A DNA stretch of 64,000 bases, from contig PHBI01000003.1 of assembly GCA_002841945.1 (NCBI GenBank), positions 1 through 64,000 on the forward strand. Reading direction: 5' to 3'. Below are positions 54,055 through 64,000 of the stretch, piece by piece. A program made the position numbers and the translations under genes. This DNA comes from Deltaproteobacteria bacterium HGW-Deltaproteobacteria-14. Lineage in GTDB: Bacteria > Myxococcota_A > UBA9042 > PHBI01. The notes under the pieces were generated by a model. It worked only from the letters and a program-made list of their open reading frames with translations, was not told the origin of the DNA and did no database searches. Positions within the stretch are counted from its first letter, which is position 1, and each line of letters starts with the position of its first letter.

Positions 54055-55050
54055 ATGACCGTCGTGGGAAGTCTGGACTCGGGTCGATGGGCGCCACCGG
54101 ACGCCATCGCCTTCGTCGCCGGTGATTCAGCCGGGAGCGGAGGGATCGCGCGCTTGTTACGGCGCGCCGTCGGCGAGGTCGCGCAGGTCGCGACGGTCGA
54201 CCAGCTCGGTGACGTCTCCGGCTTCGCGCTGGTCGCGGTCGACTACGACGCGCTGACCAACGAGGAGCAAGCCGACATGGTGGCGAACTTCGCGCTGCGC
54301 TCGCATCGCCCCACGCTGCTGCTCCTCTCCGAGCGCAACGTGCAGGAGGACCTGGCGCTGCTCTTTGGCTCGCGAATCCTCACCAACATGCTCGTGGTCG
54401 ACGCGTCCGGACCCGACGCGTCGGATCTGCTCGTGACCGTGCAGAAGATCCGCCACGGCGAGATCTTCGGTCTCGAGAAGTACTTCGTGTGGGGCGTCGA
54501 ACCACGTACTTTGGCGATCACCTCCTCCAACGAGAAGGGGCAGACGATCGACATGATCAGCGAGTACGTCCGCAAGATCGGGGTCACATCCCGCCTGCGG
54601 GCGCTGATTCGAACCGTCGCCGACGAGTTCCTGTCCAACGCCCTCTACAACGCCCCGGTCGGCACCGACGGGGTGCCGCTCTACACCAACACCCCGCGCA
54701 CCGAGCCCGTGTCGCTCGCGTCCCACGAGCACATCGTGGTCCGCTTCTGCTGCGATGGGCGACGCTTCGGGCTGTCGACGACCGACCCCTTCGGGTCCCT
54801 GTCACCGAGCATCCTCCAGGACTATCTCGCGCGCGCCTTCCGGGCGGGTGATGATCAGGTCAGCGAGACCCCGGGCGGCGCCGGGCTCGGTTTCTTCCAG
54901 ATCCTCGGTTCGCTGTCGCACTTCGTGGTCAACATCGACCCCGGGCGGCGCACCGAGATGATCGGGCTCGTGGACGTGAGCGGGAGCTTCCGCACCTTCG
55001 CGTCTGGCGGGAAGTCCTTCAATATCTTCGTCACGGAGCAGACCCGATGA
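54055..55050 (+). CDS. HATPase-type regulator with receiver-like N-terminal domain
   Basis: A 331-residue protein that opens the signalling operon. Residues about 15-140 look like a diverged receiver (FVAGDSAGSGGIARLLRRAV, FALVAVDYDALT, TLLLLSERNVQEDL) and the C-terminal half has an RsbW/SpoIIAB-like ATPase: N-box VADEFLSNALYNAP and the G2-like PGGAGLGFFQIL. Such ATPases bind or phosphorylate STAS antagonists, and the next gene encodes one. A G-run ending 4 nt before the ATG fixes the start. The stop overlaps the next ATG as ATGA. Confidence 0.85.
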   Translation: MTVVGSLDSGRWAPPDAIAFVAGDSAGSGGIARLLRRAVGEVAQVATVDQLGDVSGFALVAVDYDALTNEEQADMVANFALRSHRPTLLLLSERNVQEDLALLFGSRILTNMLVVDASGPDASDLLVTVQKIRHGEIFGLEKYFVWGVEPRTLAITSSNEKGQTIDMISEYVRKIGVTSRLRALIRTVADEFLSNALYNAPVGTDGVPLYTNTPRTEPVSLASHEHIVVRFCCDGRRFGLSTTDPFGSLSPSILQDYLARAFRAGDDQVSETPGGAGLGFFQILGSLSHFVVNIDPGRRTEMIGLVDVSGSFRTFASGGKSFNIFVTEQTR

Positions 55051-55534
55051 GCATGCGCTGGGCCGTAGAGAGCCAGAGCAGCGGGCACGTCGTTCGCATC
55101 TCGGGGAGCATCACAGAGGAGGCGGATCTGCACGCCCTGGTCGCCCTCGGCGACGGGGGGACGTTGCGCCTGGACCTCGCTGGGGTGGATGAGATCAACT
55201 CGTGCGGCGTCCGGGAGTGGATTCGCTTCGTGCGGCGCGTGTCGGAGACGGCGCGAGGTCTCGAGCTGGTCCGGTGCTCCCCGGCGATCGTCAGACAGCT
55301 GAACATGGTGTCGAACTTCCGCGGCGCCGGACAGGTGACCTCGGTGATGCTCCCCTACTACTGTGCCTCGTGTGGCACTGAGCAGGAGCAGCTGCTGGAG
55401 GTCCCAGAGGGGGGCAGCCCGCCGCAGATCCCGACGTCGATCACCTGTCGACACTGCGGCGGCGCGGCCGAGTTCGACGACCTACCGGACAGCTACATGG
55501 GCTTCGTCGGGTTGATGCACGCCGAAGGCCCGCC

Positions 55535-55538
<4 letters not shown>
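55047..55538 (+). CDS. STAS-like protein with C-terminal zinc ribbon
   Basis: A 163-residue protein. Residues 1-100 follow the STAS/anti-sigma-antagonist pattern (VVRISGSITEEADLHAL, LRLDLAGVDEINSCGVREWI, LVRCSPAIVRQLNM), with Ser52 in NSCG at the usual phospho-site loop. The last 60 residues form a zinc ribbon (Cys106, Cys109, Cys134, Cys137). This appended ribbon is not part of classical SpoIIAA proteins and may sense metal or redox. It overlaps both neighbours by ATGA, so it is likely made in fixed ratio with the HATPase protein. Confidence 0.82.
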
Positions 55539-56585
<1,047 letters not shown>

Positions 56586-56596
<11 letters not shown>

Positions 56597-59500
56597 CGCT
56601 GCGATACGGCCGCGAGGTCGCCTGGTGCCCAAGATCGGCGAGTACGAGCTGGCCGAGGAGCTCGGGCGTGGCGCGATGAGCGTCGTCTACCGCGCGACCC
56701 GTGGGGACGAGGAGTTCGCCGTCAAGTTGATGTCGGGGCAGGCGGACGCTATCGAGGCGCGGCTCCTCTTCCGCCGCGAGGCGGCGGCGATCGCTCGGCT
56801 GGACCACCCCGGGCTGGTCCGCGTCGTCGAGGCGGGCGAGGCCGCGGGGCGGCCCTACCTCGTGATGGAGCTCGTCAGCGGCGAGCCGCTCGATCGGCGC
56901 GTCGGCGAGCGCCCGCTGTCCGACGACGAGGCCATCGGGCTGGCCAAGGAGCTCGCCGAGGCCCTCACCGAGGTGCACCGCTACGGGCTCGTTCACCGCG
57001 ACATCAAGCCGGCCAACATCGTCGTCCACCCCGAGCGCGGGGCCCGGCTCATCGACTTCGGGCTGGTCAGTGGCCAGGCCGATCCCGACACCATCGTCGG
57101 GACGCTGTGTTACGCGGCGCCCGAGCAGCTCGGGGTCGTGAACCGGCCCGTGGGGCCACCGGCCGACCTCTACTCGCTCGGCGCGACCCTGTGGGAGTGC
57201 CTCGTCGGCGCGCCCCCGATGTCCGGGCTCACCGAGACAGAGCTCCTCCACGCCCTCGCGACGGAGCCCGCACCGGACCTCCGCGACGTCCGACCCGGCA
57301 CCCGACCGGCGCTGGCGGCAGTCGTGCGCAAGCTCCTCGAGAAGGACCCCGACGATCGCTATCAGAGCGCTCGCGGGCTGGCCGCGGACATCGCCGCGCT
57401 GCCGCGCCTCGACGAGGCGCTGCGCGCCGGGCGCAAGATCGTGCTCGGCGCCGGCGACGCCACCGTGACGGCGGCCGGGGAGCTCCCCCTCGTCGGTCGC
57501 AAGCAGGAGCTGGCCGCCCTCGAGCGCGCCCTCGACCGGTCACGTCGGGGCGAGCTGACCGTCATCACGATCGAAGGCGAGGGCGGGAGCGGCAAGACGC
57601 GCCTCGCGCGGGAGATCGCGACGCGGGCGACCGCGGACGGCGCGATCGTCGTCACCGGCAAGTGTCAGGAGCTCGAGACGGCGCCGTTTGGCCCGCTGCG
57701 TGAGGCGGCCGACCGCTACGTGGCCCGGTCGCTGCGCCTCGCGGAGGCCGAGCGCGACGCCGCGCTCGCCGAGATCCGGCGCGCCGCCGGCGAGTGGGCC
57801 CCGCTGGTGCGGCGCCTGTCCTCGGGGCTCGCGCAGGTCCTCGGTGAGACCGGTGAGATGCGCCCCCTCGAGCCCGACGCCGAGCAGCAGCGCTACTACG
57901 GCGCCCTGGCGACGTTCTTCCGGGAGCTCGGGACCCGTGAGCGCCCGTTGGTCCTGCTCGTCGACGACGTGCAGTGGCTCGACGAGGGCAGCCTGCGCGT
58001 CCTCGAGCGCGTCGGCGCCGCCGGAAAAGAGGCGCCGATGCTGGTCCTCGCGACATCTCGCGACGGGTCCGCCAACCAGGTCGCGCTCGACCGCTTCGTC
58101 GCCCGCATGGGGGACGCGCTGTCGTCGCGCGTCGCGCTGAAGCCGCTGAGCGCGATGGCCACCGGCGAGCTCATCACCGCGACCCTGGGCGGGCGGCCCC
58201 TCGACACGGCCACCGTCCAGAAGCTCGCCGCCCTCACCCAGGGCAACCCGTTCGCGATCGGTCAGTACCTCCGAACGCTGCTCGACGAGGGCGTCGTGCG
58301 CCCGTACGGCGGCACCTGGCGCGCCGACCCGGCGGCCTTCGACGCCGTGAAGCTGCCCCGGGACGTCGTCGAGCTGGTGGTCAACCGCCTGTACGCGGTC
58401 GGCGCCGAGGCGTCCCGCGCCGCGGGCGTCGCCGCGGTGCTGGGCGGCGTGTTCCGCCTCGAGCTCCTCAGGACGGTCGCCGCGCTGAGCCCTGCGGCCA
58501 TCGCCCGCATCGTCGAGGAGCTCTCCTCGGCCGGGCTCATCGAGCACGGCGACGGTGACAGCTACGCTTTCGTCCACGATCGCGTGCGGGAGGCGGCGCT
58601 CGAGCGCTTGACCGCCGAGCAGCTGCGCGACATCCATCAGAAGGCGGCCGAGGCCCTCGACGCGCTGCCGGAGCTCCCCGCCGGAGAGCTGTACGCCCTG
58701 GCGCGCCACTACGCCGCCGGGCACGCCGAGCGCAACCCCGAGCGGGTGGTGGAGGTCAGCCTCGAGGCGGGCCTCACCGCCCTCGAGGACCACGCCAACG
58801 AGGAGGCCTTCCAGCTCCTCGACCGCGCGCTCGCCCTGTGCGAGGGCCAAGGCGATGGGGCGGCGCCGCCGATGCGGCTGCTCGAGGGGCTCGGCCGCGC
58901 GTGCGCCATGACCGGCCGCCTCGACCGCGCCTTCGCGCACCTCGAGGCCGCGCTGCGCCTGGCTCGAGACAAGAAGGACCGCTTCCGCGTCCAGCACCTC
59001 CTGACGCTGACCTACGCCAGCCAGGGCCGCAACGACGAGGCCCTCGAGGCGCTCTACAAGGCCTTCGAGGTGATCGGCAGGCCGTTCCCGCGCTGGCGGA
59101 TTACGCAGATCCTGAGCCTGATCGGGTTCTGGATCCTCGCGCTCGTCCTGCGGTGGACCGGCATCCGCTACGGCAAGGCGCGCGGCGAGGCCCGTGAACA
59201 GCGCCGCGTGCTGTCGCGCCTGCACTACTCCGGCACCATGCTCGCCCTCTTCCAGGGCGATCCCATCCTGATGGCGCAGTTCGTCGTGCGCGACTTCTAC
59301 AACGTACACTTCCTCGGCTCGACCCCGGAGACGGCCATCGCGTCCGCCGTCTACGGCGCGGTGCTCGGCACCTTCAGCCTGCGCCGGACGATGGAGCGCT
59401 ACACCAGCCTCGGCGTTCAGATGGCCGAGCAGCTCGGTGACCGCGGCGCGCTCGCGGTCGCCCGGGCGTACCAGGCCGTCGGCACGAAGTGGGCCGGGAA

Positions 59501-61715
59501 CCTCGTCCTAGGCAACGAGCTCCTCGTCGCGGCGCTCCCCGAGCTCAATCGCCAGGTCCCGGGGTCGTGGTACGCGGCGATGATGATCTGCGAGCAGGCC
59601 TACTCGCACCTCCACGCGGGCCACTCCGGCGCGACCATCACCCACATCCGCACCCACCGCGAGGCGCTCGAGCGCACCAACAACCTGATGTTCAGGTGGA
59701 ACACCCTGTCGGTGCAGTACGCCGCGCAGATGGTCACCGGCGACATCAGCGGCGCGTCGGCGCTGTGGCAGCAGCTCGAGCCCGAGTACGCACCGATCTC
59801 TCAGACCATCTATGTGCGCCTCGCCCGCGCCATCGCCGATCTCGAGGTCCTCGTCGACCAGGACGAGACCGGGCCGGAGCTCGACGCGGCGATCGCGACC
59901 TTCAACGACCTCGTCAGCGAGGACTACTACTCGAACGCGGCGCGGATGCTGGTCGGCTATGCCCGCCTCGCGCAGCTCGAGAAGGCCCCGCCCGAGGGGC
60001 GCCGCGGGGCGCGACGCGCGCTGCTGCGGGTCGCCCGCGGGGCGTCGCTGCGGGCGATGGTGCCGGTCTTCAAGTGCCACCCGCTGGTGTGGCGGGCCGT
60101 CGTCGCGCGCCTCGACAAGCGCTACGAGCGGGCGCGGCGCCTCCTGCTCAAGGCCGACCGCCTCGCGAGCGAGGCGCAGAGCAAGCGCGGGGCCTTCCAC
60201 GTCGCCGTCGAGCGGGCGCGCCTGGCGCAGGCGACCGGCGACTCCGCGATCGGCTACTTCGCCACCGCCGCCCTCGAGCTCGCGACCGCCGAGGGGTGGC
60301 GTCGCAAGGGGCGGCGCGTCAAGAGCGAGTTCGGCGTCGCGCTGCAGCGCCCCGAGACGAACGCCACCATGACGCGGGTGACCTCCGCCGCGCCGCGCTC
60401 GGCGGAGCAGGCGCAGCGCTACGCCCGCGCGCTGCTCCAGGTGAGCCTGGCGTCCGCCTCGACCCTCGACGTGGAGGCGCTGGCGCGCAACGCCCTGACC
60501 GAGGTGGCGCGGGTCCTCGGCGCCGAGCGCGCGCTCTTCTTCGCGGTCGACTCCAAGACCGGCGGGCTCGAGCTGATGGCCTCGAGCGGCGCCGGCTCCG
60601 AGTCGGTCAGCCAGACCGTTGTGCGTCGCGTCATGGACACCCGCCGTCCTCTCGTGCTGACCGGCACCGAAGAGGGCGAGATGCTCACTTCGCAAAGCAT
60701 TATGAGCCAGGGGCTGCGCAGCATCATCGCGGCGCCGCTCCTCTTCCAGGACCGCCTCCTCGGGGTGGTGTATCTCGACAGCCGGGTGGCCAAGGGGATC
60801 TTCACCGAGGACGACGTGAGCCTCCTCCTCGGCGTCTCGAACCACATCGCCATCGCGCTCGAGACCGCGCGCGCGGCGCGCCTCGAGGCCGAGCGCTCCG
60901 CCTTCGCGCGGGACCTCGAGCTCGTGGGCGCGGTCCAGAACCTCATCATGCCCAAGGCGTCGCGCTTCGCGACCCCGGGGCTGATCGGGGCGGGCTTCTA
61001 CCAGCCGGCGACCCAGTGCGGTGGCGACTGGTGGTGGTACGAGAACCTCCCGGACGGCTCGACCCTCGTGCTGCTCGGCGACGTCAACGGACACGGCGCA
61101 GCGGCGGCGATGATCACGAGCGCCGTCGCGGGGGCGTTCATGACGCTGCGGGAGCGCCTCGCGGACCTGCCGCCCCCGACCATCCTCGACGAGATCGGGC
61201 GCTGCGTGCGCGCGTTCGGCGACTATCACATGACGATGGCGCTGGTCCGAATCGACCCGGCGCGCCGCGAGCTCTCGCTGTGGAACGCGGCGTCGCCAGG
61301 GCTCTTCCTCGCGAGCGGCGGGGTGTGCCGGGCGATCGTCGCCCCCGGGCACGTCCTCGGCGACACCGTCCCGGTGGAGTACGGCGCGCGCGTCGTGCCC
61401 TTCGGGCCGGGCGATCGCATCATGCTGTGCACCGACGGCCTGCTCGAGCTGCGCGACATCGGTGGCCGCGTGCTGGGTCCGCGCGGTGTTTCCCAGCTCT
61501 TCGCGAGTCTGGCCGACGTCGAGATCGACACGATCCCGAACAAAATCGCCACGGAGGTCGCCCTTCACCTTCAGGAGACCGACCAGGAGGACGACATCAC
61601 TTTCGTGGTGATCGAGTCCGTCCCACTCGCGGCGGTTCAGGATGATGCCGCACTCAAGGTCGCCGACGGTTCCCCGCCTCGCGGCCCCGACCATGATGCC
61701 AAGGAGTCCCTCTGA
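56586..61715 (+). CDS. Ser/Thr kinase-AAA ATPase-GAF-SpoIIE phosphatase
   Basis: A 1,709-residue signalling protein. Order: Ser/Thr kinase at about 18-275 (EELGRGAMSVVYRA, AVKLM lysine, VHRDIKPANIVV, IDFGLV); AAA/STAND-type ATPase at about 300-650 (Walker A EGGSGKTR near 330, Walker B VLLVDDVQWLDEG near 455); a helical TPR-like region to about 1,260 with a hydrophobic stretch at 838-860; a GAF domain at about 1,290-1,440; and a SpoIIE/PP2C phosphatase at about 1,465-1,680 (GGDWWWYE, GDVNGHGAAAAM, MLCTDGLLEL, DDITFVVIE). Kinase and phosphatase residues all look intact. It overlaps the GGDEF gene by 11 nt and the next gene by one base. SpoIIE phosphatases act on STAS proteins, and one is encoded upstream. 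Confidence 0.92.
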
Positions 61716-63718
61716 TGGTCGAGCTCCTCCCGAACGACCTGGTTTCCCTGCTCGAGCTGCGCGCCCACGAAGCGCCGCACCGCCAGGCGTTTCGGTATCT
61801 CGGTGCCACCGAGGGCCCGAGCGTGTGGACCTACCGCGGCCTGCGCGACGCCGCGAACGTGGTCGCCCACACCATCGAGCGCGATGGCGGACGCGGTGAG
61901 CGCGTCTTGCTGCTCTTCCCGCCGGGACTCGAGTTCATCCAGGCGTTCCTCGGGACGGTCTCCGCGGGCGCCATCGCGGTGCCGGCGCCGCCGCCGAACC
62001 CCCACAAGCCCAAGCAGAGCCTGCAGCGGCTCGCCGCGATCGTCGCGAGCGCGCGCCCGACCCGGGCGCTCACCCTCGGGAGCACGCTCAAGGCGCTGCA
62101 GCCGGCCATCGCCGAGCTGCCGGAGTTCGACGCGATCTCGTGGATCGCGACCGACGAGCTCCCGGCCCCGCCGGCCGGCTACCAGCCGCGGGGCGTGGCC
62201 GATCGGGGCGACATCGCGCTGATCCAGTACACCTCCGGCTCGACCTCCGATCCGAAGGGCGCCGCGCTCAGCCACGAAAACCTGATGCACAACCTGCGCT
62301 ACTTCGACGTCGGCTGGGACCACAGCCCGGACAGCGTCACCGTGAACTGGCTCCCGGCGTTCCACGACCTCGGGCTCGTCTACGGGATCCTCGCCCCCAT
62401 CTGGGGGGGCTTCGCGAGCATCCAGATGTCGCCCATCGACGTGATCCAGCGGCCGCTGGTCTGGCTCCGCGCCATCTCCGACCAGCGCGCCACCCACAGC
62501 TGCGGACCGAACTTCATCTACGAGCTGTGCGCCCGCAAGGTCAGCCCGGCCGAGGTGCGGGGGTTGGACCTGCGGAGCTGGCGGATGGCGCTGACCGCGG
62601 CCGAGCCGGTGCGCGCGGACACGATGCGCAAGTTCGTCGAGCACTTCGCCCCGGCGGGCTTCAACCCGCGCTCCTTCTGCCCGGGCTACGGGCTGTCCGA
62701 GGGGACCTGCAAGGTCACCGCGGTGCCGTGGCACGAGCAGCCGACCGTCCTGTCGGTCCGCGCGGAGGCGCTGGAGCGCCACGAGATCGAGGTGGCCGCG
62801 CCTGGTCCGGGCGCGCTCGAGGTGGTCGGCTGCGGCCGCCCGGCGTTCGGCGTGGGCGTCGCGGTGGTGGACCCCGACACCCGGGAGTGGCGCGGACCCG
62901 AGGAGGTCGGCGAGATATGGGTGTCCGGGCCGAGCATCGCGAGGAGCTACTGGGAGGCGCCCGACGCCACCGAGCGCGAGCTCCGCGCGACCATGGCCGG
63001 GCGGCCGGACACGCCGTTTCTGCGCACCGGCGACCTCGGCTTCCTGCACGACGGTGAGCTCTTCATCACCGGGCGCATCAAGGACATGATCATCGTCCGC
63101 GGGGCCAACCACTACCCGCAGGACATCGAGTACACCGTGCAGGACGCCCACGCCGCGGTGCGCGCGGGCTGCGTCGCCGCCTTCGCGATCGAGGACGACG
63201 GAGAGGAGCAGCTGGTCGTCGTCGCCGAGATCGATCGCGGTCGCAACGGCGATGGACCGGACGCGTCCCCGAGCGACGTGACGAAGGCCGTCGTCAGGGC
63301 GGTCGCCGAGGAGCACGGGCTGCGGGTGGCGCGCGTGGCGCTGGTCCCGGCCCACACCATCCCGAAGACCACGAGCGGCAAGATCCAGCGCCGGGCGACC
63401 CGTCAGGCGCTCGTCGAGGGGCGCCTGCAGCTGCTCTGTGACGAGCGGCGACCGTCGTCGCAGCCGGCGGTCGCGATGCGCGACCACATCCGGGCGCGGG
63501 TGACGGACATCGTCAGCGAGGTCGGGGCCATCCCGTTCGAGCGGCTGCGGCCCACCGAGTCGCTGCACGGGCTCGGGGTCGACTCCCTGGCGGGGGTGAA
63601 CATCGCCTACGAGATCGGGCTGATGACCGGGCGCGACGTGCCCGCGGCGCTGCTCGATGAGCGCGACACCATCGAGAAGCTCGTCGACTACGTGGTGGCG
63701 CTCGGGGGTGCCCGATGA
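61715..63718 (+). CDS. Fatty-acyl-AMP ligase fused to acyl carrier domain
   Basis: A 667-residue adenylating enzyme. The motifs are those of FAAL proteins: YTSGSTSDPKGAALSHENL, LPAFHDLGLVYGILAP, GYGLSEGTCKVT, then GDLGFLHDGELFITGRIKD and RGANHYPQDIE, plus the late Lys in TSGKIQRR. FAALs make acyl-AMP and, lacking the CoA step, hand the chain to a carrier. Here a carrier domain is fused at about 585-667 with the phosphopantetheine Ser624 in LGVDSLAGV. The gene starts with TGATG overlap to the kinase/phosphatase gene and ends ATGA into the PilZ gene. No PKS or NRPS is visible in the window, so the acceptor of the fatty chain is unknown. Confidence 0.92.
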   Translation: MVELLPNDLVSLLELRAHEAPHRQAFRYLGATEGPSVWTYRGLRDAANVVAHTIERDGGRGERVLLLFPPGLEFIQAFLGTVSAGAIAVPAPPPNPHKPKQSLQRLAAIVASARPTRALTLGSTLKALQPAIAELPEFDAISWIATDELPAPPAGYQPRGVADRGDIALIQYTSGSTSDPKGAALSHENLMHNLRYFDVGWDHSPDSVTVNWLPAFHDLGLVYGILAPIWGGFASIQMSPIDVIQRPLVWLRAISDQRATHSCGPNFIYELCARKVSPAEVRGLDLRSWRMALTAAEPVRADTMRKFVEHFAPAGFNPRSFCPGYGLSEGTCKVTAVPWHEQPTVLSVRAEALERHEIEVAAPGPGALEVVGCGRPAFGVGVAVVDPDTREWRGPEEVGEIWVSGPSIARSYWEAPDATERELRATMAGRPDTPFLRTGDLGFLHDGELFITGRIKDMIIVRGANHYPQDIEYTVQDAHAAVRAGCVAAFAIEDDGEEQLVVVAEIDRGRNGDGPDASPSDVTKAVVRAVAEEHGLRVARVALVPAHTIPKTTSGKIQRRATRQALVEGRLQLLCDERRPSSQPAVAMRDHIRARVTDIVSEVGAIPFERLRPTESLHGLGVDSLAGVNIAYEIGLMTGRDVPAALLDERDTIEKLVDYVVALGGAR

Positions 63719-64000
63719 GGCTCCCCCGGATCAGCGCGCGTGTGTCGGTGCACGCGCCGGCGCTGGTAAGCGACCGCGACGAGAGCTTCGCGTGCGAGGT
63801 GGCGAGCCTGTCCGCGAGTGGCGCGCTGCTCGTCGGCGGTCCGCGCTTCGACCTCGATCGCGAGCTGTTCCTCGAGCTGCAGGTCACCCCGAGCGAGGTG
63901 GTCTTCCTGCGCGCGCTGGTCGTTCGCTATCAGAAGCTCGGCGGCGACGCGTACGGCGTTGGCGTGGCGTTCCGGGCGGTCACGCCCGAGATCGAGGCGC
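63715..64000 (+). CDS. PilZ-domain protein, cut by the window edge
   Basis: The first 95 residues of a PilZ protein; the rest lies beyond the window. The RxxxR motif is RISAR (5-9) and the second motif reads SLSASG where [D/N]xSxxG is usual, so the first position differs (Ser). The strands RVSVHAPALV, FACEVASLSASGALLV, FLRALVVRYQ and YGVGVAFR follow the PilZ barrel. It probably binds c-di-GMP made by the GGDEF protein of the same operon. The ATG overlaps the ligase stop as ATGA. Confidence 0.85.
   Translation, partial: MRLPRISARVSVHAPALVSDRDESFACEVASLSASGALLVGGPRFDLDRELFLELQVTPSEVVFLRALVVRYQKLGGDAYGVGVAFRAVTPEIEA

Overview
The window is about 64 kb of very GC-rich, gene-dense bacterial DNA with no phage, IS element, CRISPR array, rRNA or tRNA that I can recognise. 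The style of the proteins points to a member of the Myxococcota or a related former deltaproteobacterial group. The signs are a trypsin-like protease ending in a MYXO-CTERM-like Cys/hydrophobic/Arg tail, several lipoproteins with DxDxDG-type and N-D-C-D-G metal-binding motifs, giant kinase/ATPase/GAF/phosphatase proteins, a sigma-54 activator and two ECF sigma factors. The assignment is inference from gene content; no marker gene is present.

Left part (1-33 kb): housekeeping-type enzymes (zinc metallopeptidase, ABC1 kinase, crotonase, exonuclease III, FMN glutamate-synthase-like protein) are mixed with large exported lipoproteins (two fibrinogen-like paralogues, a trypsin, an S9 peptidase, a GH5 hydrolase, and MopE-like/FG-GAP proteins). 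These look like cell-surface or predatory/degradative functions. Middle part (33-50 kb): regulatory modules. They include an ECF sigma/anti-sigma/caspase-like/lipoprotein operon with start-stop overlaps, a second ECF gene divergent from a small membrane protein, a histidine kinase/NtrC pair, and a catalytically degenerate HtrA-like protein with a histidine-rich tail divergent from a LuxR-type regulator. Right part (50-64 kb): a methyltransferase-TPR protein, a DUF434 protein, an SRPBCC protein, then a tightly overlapping operon running off the right edge.

The right-hand operon (54,055 to the edge) encodes an HATPase-type protein, a STAS-like protein with a zinc ribbon, a PAS-GGDEF protein, a 1,709-residue Ser/Thr kinase-ATPase-GAF-SpoIIE phosphatase, a fatty-acyl-AMP ligase with a carrier domain, and a PilZ protein. 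All junctions overlap. It combines partner-switching and c-di-GMP signalling parts with a fatty-acid activation enzyme, and is the best candidate for an undescribed system here.

The most striking non-coding signal is a dispersed repeat family (five copies, about 79-155 bp, at 1.64, 5.17, 7.63, 25.5 and 46.0 kb). Four of the five copies start exactly at the TGA stop codon of an unrelated gene and extend into its 3' region, folding into a nested stem-loop. The copies differ by internal deletions, one of them at a 7-bp microhomology. A palindrome, TGTCAA-N5-TTGACA, also recurs around 32-46 kb.
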